Positions 5,942-12,376 of a stretch of 12,376 nucleotides of DNA are shown here, in pieces; the first letter of the stretch is position 1; each line of letters opens with the position of its first letter. Position numbers and translations under genes: made by a program. The notes beneath the pieces were generated by a model. That model was not told the DNA's origin. It saw nothing but the letters and a program-made list of their open reading frames with translations, and made no database searches. The stretch is from NCBI GenBank assembly GCA_964632945.1, contig CAZWCX010000176.1, forward strand, positions 1-12,376. Direction: 5' to 3'. The DNA comes from CAZWCX01 sp964632945 (GTDB taxonomy: Bacteria > Planctomycetota > MHYJ01 > WSZJ01 > CAZWCX01).

Positions 5942-6582
5942 CCCGGCGACGCTCCGCTGCGCTGCGCGCGTCCGGGAGTGAAACCCTACCCTTTTCAACC
6001 GGGAAGTCGCGCTCACGAAGCGGCCGCCCGGAACGAGCGGCACGAGGAGAGGTTCCTGAGCAGTGTGCCGACGGCACCGGTGGGAACACCTTCTCCGTTC
6101 CCCGACATCAGACTGACTCGAGCTCAGGCGCTTCGACCCGGCCACCATACGATCGAACGCGAACCTGACCGAAATGGTCATCCCCGTCCCGCCCCGCTCC
6201 CGCTTCTTCACCGCGGCGTGGAGTCGCGACACGGGCGACCTCGCCGGCGTGGTCGGCGAACTACGGCGCCTGCTCGGCGAGTGCGAGCCATCTGCTGCGC
6301 CCGCGCGGCCGAGGCGGGTGCGCTCGCGGTGCGGTCGGCACACCGGATTCCCTGGGCCCCCGCCGTGCCGCGCGTCGAGGGTGGACTTTCGCGCAGTTTG
6401 GGATGGACGACAGGGTCCTGGGGGAGATACCCTCCCCGTAGTGGTGTCCGAACGACGGGTCGGGGTCTCCGGGGGCGCCTGCAAACGTCCGGACGCGCGC
6501 CCACTTCATGAGCGCCAACTCGGGGAGCCAAGCCTGTCCGGGGCGCCCCCCAAAGCCGCGGATCCGGTGAACCGGCGATGCG

Positions 6583-6601
6583 GGCTCACGCGGCGTGACC
6601 C
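6583..6601. promoter_or_regulatory. perfect 13-bp dyad before the repeat-protein gene, possible operator
   Basis: TCACGC-G-GCGTGA (6586-6598) is a perfect odd-length palindrome. It extends to GG..CC at 6583-6601 with one mismatched pair. It ends 29 bases before the ATG at 6628, a position fitting a repressor site or the 5' leader of the message. No known regulator is matched. Confidence 0.4.
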
Positions 6602-6627
6602 GTGCAGGGGATAGGAGGATTCGATCC

Positions 6628-7971
6628 ATGCGGTTCCTGGCGGCGGTCTCCCTTGCCCTGTTGCTCACACTCCCGGCGTCGCTCGCTGAGGATCCGGCAG
6701 CTCCCGCCGTCCCGCGCGATGCAGCCTGGGCGAAGCAGGAACTCGCCCGGCATGCGGAGGAGCATGGGGTCGAGGAGCGGGACCGCCGGCTGATGGAGCG
6801 CCTCCTCGACCGGCACCTCGCCGCGGGGTGCCCTCCGGAATCCGCAATCTCGCGCCTGATCGAAGTCTGGCAAGCCAGCAGGATCGATCGGAGCCTCCTT
6901 CCCGACTGGGCTGCCGCCACCGAGGCCGTCATGGGCGACGATCAGCGTGGCGGCCAGGGACTCGAGTTCCTCGAGCATGCCTGGGAAACGACCTTCCGGC
7001 CGCGCGCGATGGTCGCGAGTCAGACCGCATTCGAGGCGCGGCTCGAGTTTGCCGGGTGGCTGTGGAGCGCCAATGTCCCGGAGCCGGAGGCGATCCTCCT
7101 CCGCGGCATTTTCCTCGACCTGCTCGGGGTGACGGTGGATCGATATCCGTACTGGACGGATAAGCCGTGGCAGATCTGCCAGGATGCGTGGTTCGCACGC
7201 CGCGAGGACAAGGGGTACATCGCCGATCTCGCGAAGCTCGTTTCCGACGAAGTGAGCAAAGGCACGCGGAGGGACCCCCTCTACGAAGTCATCGAATCGC
7301 AGCTCGGTGCGCGTCGAGAAGCGGCCCTCGCAGTCCTCGCGCAGAAGCGCCGTGCTCTCACCGATCCCGTTCACGATGCGGCCGGCGCAAAGGCGGCATT
7401 GCTGGCCTTCGCCGAACTCGGGGGTTATTCGCCGCGGGACTTGGAGTCTCTGACGCGGCTGCTGGAGGACCTGCTTGCGGCGGGAATTGAACCGAGCAAG
7501 GCCATCCAGACGCTGGAGCATGGCTACCATCTCGGTCGCGGGGATTCGACACTCCTCGCGTCCATGGCAGAACACGTTCACGAACGGGTAAAGGCCGGGG
7601 CCAGAGGCGAGGACGTGTTTGCGGCCGAGGGGGAACTCGCGGATCGCTGCGATGTCGCTCGAGAGGCCGCGGACGCTGAAGTCGTGTACGCCATGCTCGA
7701 GGAGAGGATGCGAATCCTGCGCGTCCCGAAGGCCGACGCCGACCTGGTGCGAGGCATTCTGGCGGATCTCAAGAAGGCCCGGCTGTACTCTCCCGGGACG
7801 GTGGAGATGTGCTGCGGAGCCCTGAAGGCGAATCACGACGGGACGTTTCTGGCGGATCTGGCCGGGATGGTGCGGGAGGAGACGTCCAGAGGTGCCGACG
7901 CGGAGCGGTTCGCGCAGGCGTTCGACTCGTTCATGAAACTCCGAAAGGCCCTTCCCGGGGCCGGGAAGTGA
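6628..7971 (+). CDS. secreted helical-repeat protein of unknown function
   Basis: The ATG at 6628 follows AGGAGG (6613-6618) at 9-base spacing. The 447-residue product begins with a clear Sec signal peptide (MRFLAAVSLALLLTLPASLA, likely cut after Ala20), so it is exported. The mature part is almost all helix and appears built from about four diverged units of 60-70 residues. A repeating core is seen at 193-222 (DKGYIADLAKLVSDEVSKG), 305-334 (GDSTLLASMAEHVHERVKAG) and 403-432 (HDGTFLADLAGMVREETSRG). A preceding half-unit is seen at 52-87 and 270-306 (RD..L.RLL...LAAG..P..AI). Four Cys are present (68, 184, 341 and the pair 395-396 counted as one site), with no metal motif. It does not match TPR, HEAT or Sel1 consensus by eye. 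A scaffold or binding role is a guess from the architecture. It stands alone, convergent with the large kinase. Confidence 0.88.
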   Translation: MRFLAAVSLALLLTLPASLAEDPAAPAVPRDAAWAKQELARHAEEHGVEERDRRLMERLLDRHLAAGCPPESAISRLIEVWQASRIDRSLLPDWAAATEAVMGDDQRGGQGLEFLEHAWETTFRPRAMVASQTAFEARLEFAGWLWSANVPEPEAILLRGIFLDLLGVTVDRYPYWTDKPWQICQDAWFARREDKGYIADLAKLVSDEVSKGTRRDPLYEVIESQLGARREAALAVLAQKRRALTDPVHDAAGAKAALLAFAELGGYSPRDLESLTRLLEDLLAAGIEPSKAIQTLEHGYHLGRGDSTLLASMAEHVHERVKAGARGEDVFAAEGELADRCDVAREAADAEVVYAMLEERMRILRVPKADADLVRGILADLKKARLYSPGTVEMCCGALKANHDGTFLADLAGMVREETSRGADAERFAQAFDSFMKLRKALPGAGK

Positions 7972-8333
7972 AGGCGAAGGGAAGTCGCCACCCGTGCCGC
8001 CTTCGAGGCCGCCCTCCAGGGCAAGCAGGTTCGCAGAAATGACCGCTCCTGGAGGCGGGGCTGCCCATGCCGTTTCTCCCGCTCCAGGTTCTCGCGCACC
8101 GGAAGCTTCTGGTTCTGCACTCCAGTGAGCGTCGTCCGCATCGCGGCCGGGATCCCCTTGGTCAGGGTCTCGAGGAAGGCGATGAGCAGGGCGACCAGGG
8201 CCAGGAAGAACGCGAGGATGGCCAACCACTTCGTGACGAGAGCGCCTCTTGCGGCAACCGCGGCTCCGGGTCCCGTCGCGAGCGTCGGCGGGCGAGGATC
8301 GCCGCGACCTCGGCTGAGGAGCGCCCAGATCAT
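7833..8333 (-). CDS. doubtful small membrane ORF, possibly a relic
   Basis: The frame opens at ATG 8333 with no ribosome site. Residues about 35-56 form a clean membrane helix (KWLAILAFFLALVALLIAFL) followed by a plausible soluble stretch (TKGIPAAMRTTLTGVQNQKL) to about residue 87. After about base 8066 the frame becomes Arg/Ser/Pro-rich and runs 139 bases antisense into the repeat-protein gene, which a real gene would not do. The most likely reading is a truncated or frameshifted single-span protein whose proper 3' end has been lost. A second frame (ISANLLALEGGLEGGTGG, around 7985-8045) could be its displaced continuation. Confidence 0.3.
   Translation of the reverse strand: MIWALLSRGRGDPRPPTLATGPGAAVAARGALVTKWLAILAFFLALVALLIAFLETLTKGIPAAMRTTLTGVQNQKLPVRENLEREKRHGQPRLQERSFLRTCLPWRAASKAARVATSLRLHFPAPGRAFRSFMNESNACANRSASAPLDVSSRTIPARSARNVPS
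7951..7968. repeat. 18-bp perfect palindrome at the 3' end of the repeat-protein gene
   Basis: CTTCCCGG-GG-CCGGGAAG abuts the TGA at 7969-7971 and encodes the last residues LPGAGK. It could form a hairpin at the transcript end, but no T-run follows. It may be a terminator variant or simply a codon-driven palindrome. Confidence 0.4.
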
Positions 8334-8507
8334 GGATGCGCCGAACCAGAGGAGCGAGAGCCTGATTCACCAGCGGATTCCGGGCTCTCCCTGGCGGATG
8401 AAGGAACGCGCGGGATGCGCGACGGAGTGAGGCCGGGAGCCGTTCGTTCCTGGGCGAACCGGGATCGTGATCGCGCTCGCGCTCGGGTTCGGACCCGATG
8501 CGGCGTT
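7972..8507. other. 536-base spacer between convergent genes
   Basis: The repeat-protein gene and the large kinase gene converge here, so only terminators are required. Apart from the doubtful minus-strand membrane ORF (8066-8333) I see no gene, no T-tract hairpin and no repeat. Confidence 0.5.
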
Positions 8508-11500
8508 TCAGTCTTCGTCTTCCGCGCCCGCATCTCGTTGCAGTTCCGACCAGCGCGGATCGTTTCGCAACGGCGCCCAGGCATCGTCCGCAAGGGCGGC
8601 TTGGGGATTCGCGAGGCCGAGGGCGATCGCCCGGCGCAGGCGCTGGAAGAGGCGATCCCGAATCGCCTCGATCGACTCCGCGTGCGGTGCGGCGTTCGTG
8701 CCGCGCGCCAGGTCGAGGGCGTCGGCGCGAGCGGCTTCGAGCAGCGCGGCGGCGTGCTCTTCGCTCCGTTCCTCCGCGGCATCCGGATCGAGACGGGCGA
8801 GTGCGTCGAAGTCTTCGACCGCCTCCTGCCAACGTCCGAGGGCGGCCCGCAGCCGTCCGCGGTGCATTCTCGCTTCCAGGTCTTCGGGGTCCGCGCCCAC
8901 CGCTTGATCCAGGTCCCCCAGCGCGCTCTGGAGGAACGCTGCGCGCTGCGCGGGGTCGTCCGTGGTGAAGGCACGGCCGGCGCGGGCGCGTCCGCGGAGG
9001 ACGAGCGGCTCCGGCGTTTCCTCGATGCCGTCCAGCGCCTGGGTCAGGTCGGCCTCCGCGCGGGCGAACCACTCGGCCGCCCCCGTGATGTCCCCGCCGG
9101 CTGCCCGCGCTTCGGCCAGGAACACCTCCGCCTGCCCGCGACCTTCCCACGCTTCGGCGGCGTCGGACGGATCCGCCTTCAGCGCCTCGTCGAAGCACGC
9201 CACCGCGCGCTCGAACCGGTCCTGCGCGGGTCGGTGCTCGGCGACGAGGCTCAACCCGTGCACCAGGAGTTGGGTGCCGCGTTCGGCCCAGGGCCGCTTC
9301 TCCGCCGGCTCCAGGGAGCACGCTCGGGCGTAGTGTTCCTCCGCCGCGCGAAACGAGGGTTCCGGATCCTGCCCGTGATCGTGGTCCCACTGTGCCTGAT
9401 TGCCGTGGACGATCCCGAGAAATTTCCAGGCCTCCAGTTCTTCGGGTGCGATCTCCAGCACGCGCTTGAAATCCGCGCGGGCGCCCGCCTGGCAGGATTC
9501 CGGTTCCTCCTCCTGCCCCATGCGGTAGAGGGCGCGGTTGGCGCGCAGCATGCCGCGCCCGAGGAGGCCGATGAGGGAGTCGGGCGCGCGGCGCAGGCCC
9601 TCGCCGTAGTCGGACTCGCCCTGCTGGTAGGCGTCTTCCGGGTCCTCTCCGCCGGTTTCGACCAGGTCGGCCCACTCGGACCAGGCGGTTGCGCGTGCGA
9701 ACCAGGCGTCCGGATCGTCGGGCGCGGATTCGAGCGCGCGCGAAGCGGCGTCGCGGGCGGCCTGCAAGGCGTCGGTCGGATCGTTCTGATGGGCGGCGAG
9801 GTGTCGGCCCAGTTCGGTGAGGGCGCGGGCCTGGCCGAGCCGGGCGGGCACGGACGCGGGCGCGAGTTCGGCGGCGCGCTGGAAGTCGGCAGCCGCGTCG
9901 CGCATCAAGGCGAGGGTCTTGTCCAGCGGGACGGAAGGATCGAGCGCCCGGCGCAGGCGCACTTCGCCCCGTACCAGCGGATAGGGGACGTAGCCGCGGT
10001 CGCGCCGCATGCCGTCGGTGCAGGCCGCTTCGGCGGCTTCCAGTTCGCCCCGCATCAACGCGACGTCGGCCAACGTCTCGTACGCCTCCTCCAGCGAGTC
10101 GTCGAGGGCGAGGGCCTCGGCCAGACGCTCGCGGGCGCGCGCGGCCTCGCCGGGGATGCCGGAATAGGCCGCGGCCAATCCCTGTGCCGCCGCAAGCCGG
10201 GCCCGATCGGCGCGGCCGCCGGCGAGGTCCGCCCCCGACGCCGGAGACGATACCGCCTGCGCGAGCCGGGCCAGGTCCGCCTGAAGCGCCGCACGCAGCC
10301 GTTCGAATTCCGCATCGGCGGAGGCGACGGGCGCCGCCGGACCCGCGCCGGACCGCCGGTACCCGCCCGCAGGTCGATCCAGCGCTTCGCGGGCGGCGAT
10401 CTCGGCGCGCACGGCGGCCGCGCGGGTGCGATGGGCCTGCGCCGACAGCACCGCGCGCTCGTACAGGCTCGGAACGTACCCCGGGTCCTTGGCCAGCGCG
10501 CGATCCTGCTCCGCGCGGGCCTCGTCGAAACGCAGCAGCGCCCGATACAGCCGTCCGAGCTGGAAATGCGGATCGGGAAGTTCGGGAAGCCGGTCCTGGG
10601 CGGCCGCGGCGGCGTGGCGCAGGGGCTCCGCGAACGCGCGTTCCGCCTCGGCCAGCATGCCCCCGGAGCGCCGGACCACGAGCGTCGCCTCCAGGAGCGT
10701 CGCCGCCCGTTCGCGCAGCCCCGCGGTCACCTGCGCGGCGAGGTCCGCCCGCTCGCGCCGGCCGGACTCCTCCTGCCATGCGAATCCGAGCGCGAGCACG
10801 ATCGACGAAAGGGCGGTCATGCCTACGCCGAGCAGCGCCTTGCGTCGCCTCCCCCAACGCAACCACCGCTCCGCGGCGCTCTCCGGACGCGAGGTGATCG
10901 CCTCTCCGTTCCGCCAGCGCACCAACTCCTGCGCAAACTCGCGCGCGGTCGGAAAGCGCCGCTCCGGCTCCTTGCTCAGCGCCCGCGCGCAGATCGTGTC
11001 CAGGTCGAGCGGGATGCGGGCATCGATGCGACGGAGCGGAACGGGGTCTTCGGTGAGGACCCTCGCGACCACCTCGCCCATGGTCGCGCCCGGGAACGGA
11101 GGCTGCCCCGCCAGCGCCTCGTACAGCACGGCCCCGAGCGAGTACACGTCCGCGGCCGGACTCGCGGCCTTGCGCTCGCCGTTCATCTGCTCCGGCGCCA
11201 TGTACAAGGGAGTCCCGACCGCCTCGCCCGAGCGCGTGAGGGCGGTCTCGCCTTCGAGGCGGCGGGCGAGGCCGAAGTCGAGCACGTGGACGCCGCCCGC
11301 CTCGTCGATCATGAGATTGGACGGCTTCACGTCGCGGTGGATGATCCGGTGGTCGTGGGCGTGCGCCACCGCATCGGCGGCGTCCGCCACCCAGCGCACG
11401 CGTTCGCGCAAGGGAGCCGGTGGCGTGGCGGAGAGGGCGTGGCTCAGGGTCTGTCCGCGCACGAACCCCATCGCCAGGAACGGCACGCCGTCGATCGTGC

Positions 11501-12065
11501 CCGCGTCGTGGATCGGCACGATCCCGGGATGTCGCAGCGCCGCTGCGGTCTGGGCCTCCCGCTGCAGTCGTTCGACCAGGGTCCGGTTTTCGCCTGCGTC
11601 CAGGAGCAGCGTCTTGAGCGCGACGTCGCGACGCAATTCGGTATCGAGGGCGAGATAGACCACCCCCATCCCGCCCCGGCCGAGTTCCTTTTGCAGTCGG
11701 TACCTGCCCAGGCGCCGGCCGGACCCGACCGGATCGAGGGCTTCCTTCCCGCCGCCGGCGTCGCCGGCGAGCACCGTGCGCGCCCCGGCTTCGGCGTCGC
11801 CGGGGGTGGGGCGTCCCGTCGCCGCCGCGGCGGCAGCCGCGGGTGCGGTGTCCGGTGGATGGGCCGTCGACGCCGTGGCCGATCCTCCGCAGAACCGGTC
11901 CCACTGATCCGCGGTGAGGAGCCCTTGGTCCCGCAGGAGCGTCCCCAGCGGAAGCCCCGTGCCGCCGCCGTCCCGTTCGCGGACCACCCGGGCCAGGTCT
12001 TCCGCCCGCACGACCCCCGCCGCGGCGAGCTGGGCGGCCAGCAGCACGTCTTCCACGCTCGCCAT
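8508..12065 (-). CDS. transmembrane Ser/Thr protein kinase with C-terminal TPR array
   Basis: The ATG at 12065 has GAGGA (12074-12078) 8 bases upstream. The product has 1185 residues. Residues 20-60 form a small module (LPLGTLLRDQGLLTADQWDRF) like those at the N terminus of many planctomycete kinases. An Ala/Pro/Gly-rich linker runs over 61-118. The Hanks-type kinase domain spans about 120-385: Gly loop LGRGGMGVVY (128-137), Lys151 in VALK, Glu170, HRDVKPSN (243-250, Asp245), DFG (263-265), GTPLYMAPE (284-292). All catalytic residues are present, so it should be active. A single membrane helix at about 410-430 puts the kinase in the cytoplasm and the TPRs outside. Residues of about 440-1180 are helical with repeated TPR-like units (e.g. 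504-531, 641-668, 945-965, 1067-1094), ending in the LRNDPRWSEL module typical at the end of such arrays. It probably senses an extracytoplasmic partner; the substrate is unknown. Confidence 0.96.
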   Translation of the reverse strand: MASVEDVLLAAQLAAAGVVRAEDLARVVRERDGGGTGLPLGTLLRDQGLLTADQWDRFCGGSATASTAHPPDTAPAAAAAAATGRPTPGDAEAGARTVLAGDAGGGKEALDPVGSGRRLGRYRLQKELGRGGMGVVYLALDTELRRDVALKTLLLDAGENRTLVERLQREAQTAAALRHPGIVPIHDAGTIDGVPFLAMGFVRGQTLSHALSATPPAPLRERVRWVADAADAVAHAHDHRIIHRDVKPSNLMIDEAGGVHVLDFGLARRLEGETALTRSGEAVGTPLYMAPEQMNGERKAASPAADVYSLGAVLYEALAGQPPFPGATMGEVVARVLTEDPVPLRRIDARIPLDLDTICARALSKEPERRFPTAREFAQELVRWRNGEAITSRPESAAERWLRWGRRRKALLGVGMTALSSIVLALGFAWQEESGRRERADLAAQVTAGLRERAATLLEATLVVRRSGGMLAEAERAFAEPLRHAAAAAQDRLPELPDPHFQLGRLYRALLRFDEARAEQDRALAKDPGYVPSLYERAVLSAQAHRTRAAAVRAEIAAREALDRPAGGYRRSGAGPAAPVASADAEFERLRAALQADLARLAQAVSSPASGADLAGGRADRARLAAAQGLAAAYSGIPGEAARARERLAEALALDDSLEEAYETLADVALMRGELEAAEAACTDGMRRDRGYVPYPLVRGEVRLRRALDPSVPLDKTLALMRDAAADFQRAAELAPASVPARLGQARALTELGRHLAAHQNDPTDALQAARDAASRALESAPDDPDAWFARATAWSEWADLVETGGEDPEDAYQQGESDYGEGLRRAPDSLIGLLGRGMLRANRALYRMGQEEEPESCQAGARADFKRVLEIAPEELEAWKFLGIVHGNQAQWDHDHGQDPEPSFRAAEEHYARACSLEPAEKRPWAERGTQLLVHGLSLVAEHRPAQDRFERAVACFDEALKADPSDAAEAWEGRGQAEVFLAEARAAGGDITGAAEWFARAEADLTQALDGIEETPEPLVLRGRARAGRAFTTDDPAQRAAFLQSALGDLDQAVGADPEDLEARMHRGRLRAALGRWQEAVEDFDALARLDPDAAEERSEEHAAALLEAARADALDLARGTNAAPHAESIEAIRDRLFQRLRRAIALGLANPQAALADDAWAPLRNDPRWSELQRDAGAEDED

Positions 12066-12138
12066 TCCGCGGGTCCTCGACAGGGCTCGACGGGAATCGA
12101 TCGGGGATCAGGCTGCGGACCGGCGGCCGGGCGGCCTG

Positions 12139-12150
12139 CCCATCGATGGG
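12139..12150. promoter_or_regulatory. 12-bp palindrome upstream of the kinase gene
   Basis: CCCATCGATGGG is a perfect dyad in the 97-base gap between the upstream gene and the kinase, 74 bases before the kinase ATG. Next to it lies GGCCGCCCGGCCGCC-like GC-rich sequence (12119-12137). It could be an operator or a leader hairpin. Function unproven. Confidence 0.35.
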
Positions 12151-12162
12151 GGACCGCGCGAT

Positions 12163-12376
12163 TCACTCCCCGTTGACTTCCTTGATCTGACGGCGCCAGG
12201 CGTCGGCTGCTCCGAGAAGCCACTCGCGTCGCTTGGCATCGGGCTCAGACTTCGCCTGCGTCTCTCGTTCGGCGATTGCGGTCTTGGCGCCGTCCTCGAA
12301 GACCCTGCGGATCTCGGGATCGGCGAGCACGCCTCGACCCACCGAATCGTGCGTCTTGTACTTCTGATAGATCTCT
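12163..12376 (-). CDS. C-terminal 70 residues of an unidentified protein (5' end outside the window)
   Basis: From the right edge, a minus-strand frame without an in-window start is open for 70 codons to the TGA at 12165-12163. It is strongly protein-like with good G/C third positions. It contains VGRGVLADPEIRRVFEDGAK, then a Glu/Lys/Arg-rich helix (AIAERETQAKSEPDAKRREW) and a helical end LLGAADAWRRQIKEVNGE. There is no membrane span in the visible part. It lies 97 bases upstream of the large kinase on the same strand, so the two could be co-transcribed, though the palindrome between them may mark a separate promoter. The family is not recognisable from this fragment. Confidence 0.75.
   Translation of the reverse strand, partial: EIYQKYKTHDSVGRGVLADPEIRRVFEDGAKTAIAERETQAKSEPDAKRREWLLGAADAWRRQIKEVNGE

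Larger units (their letters stand above)
5915..6627. other. 713-base spacer with dyads, no convincing gene
   Basis: This lies between the membrane pair and the repeat protein, both on the plus strand. Long frames on both strands are Arg/Pro-rich. One short stretch at 6174-6290 (plus) starts MVIPVPPRSRFFTAAWSRDT and looks faintly protein-like, but it degrades quickly and has no ribosome site. Its complement, with GGGACGGGGATGACCATTTC, resembles a dispersed intergenic repeat. Hairpins are at 5916-5941, 6421-6437 (GGGGAG-ATACC-CTCCCC) and 6586-6598. Confidence 0.5.

Noticed and set aside
6421..6437. Hairpin GGGGAG-ATACC-CTCCCC as an intrinsic terminator
   Set aside because: The stem is only 6 bp, no T-run follows, and no gene ends nearby. 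Chance hairpins are common in such GC-rich DNA.
6586..11904. 1772-codon open frame on the minus strand
   Set aside because: It is a shadow of the large kinase gene in another frame and crosses the antisense of the repeat-protein gene. Its product is Arg/Gly/Pro/Ala-rich throughout, with no domain, while the 8508-12065 frame has a full kinase motif set.
8067..12176. 1369-codon open frame on the plus strand
   Set aside because: It is antisense to the kinase gene. Long stop-free antisense frames are expected in DNA with this GC bias, and the product shows no recognisable motif.
1..12376. CRISPR array, tRNA, rRNA, integrase or insertion sequence
   Set aside because: I saw no regularly spaced direct repeats, no cloverleaf-like or rRNA-like sequence and no transposase or recombinase motif in the frames read.

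Overview
The window is very GC-rich DNA with strong G/C preference at third codon positions. The gene style suggests a planctomycete-like bacterium. This is an inference from three things: a single-span protein with the 'FSLR..L' membrane-entry motif common in Planctomycetota, a very large Ser/Thr kinase fused to a membrane span and TPRs, and a relic of an ECF sigma factor of the type common in that group. A myxobacterium or another high-GC lineage is not excluded. No rRNA, tRNA, CRISPR array, intact transposase or phage gene was seen.

Layout from left to right. At 1-367 the left edge holds a possible C-terminal tail of a plus-strand gene and an open minus-strand frame running off the window. 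At 368-1297 (-) is an APH-fold small-molecule kinase, whose start abuts a truncated ECF sigma-factor relic (about 1282-1392, -). At 1625-2539 (-) is a two-span membrane protein of unknown function. Then comes a 633-base gene-poor stretch with a strong inverted repeat (3045-3104). At 3173-3739 (+) is a SUFU-domain protein. At 3740-4140 is a repeat-like spacer with one doubtful ORF. At 4141-4854 (-) is an FSLR-type membrane-anchored protein with a CxxC pair. Divergent from it, 5166-5525 and 5522-5914 (+) are two small membrane proteins whose genes overlap by GTGA and whose products share an F-x-D-x-G..LPP loop motif. A 713-base spacer with dyads follows. At 6628-7971 (+) is a secreted protein of about four diverged helical repeats. 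After a spacer with a doubtful membrane ORF, 8508-12065 (-) encodes a 1185-residue kinase-TM-TPR protein. The window ends in the C-terminal 70 residues of another minus-strand gene (12163-12376).

How the genes work together. The only clear operon is the pair of small membrane proteins, which are translationally coupled and probably partners. The large kinase and the partial gene upstream of it share a strand with a 97-base gap, so co-transcription is possible but unproven. The other genes are mostly single units separated by long spacers, with sigma-factor debris and inverted repeats. This looks like an accessory, slowly decaying region rather than one coherent system. I found no clear previously undescribed multi-gene system. 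The best leads are the paired membrane proteins, the repeat protein, the stand-alone SUFU protein and the sigma relic fused to the APH start.
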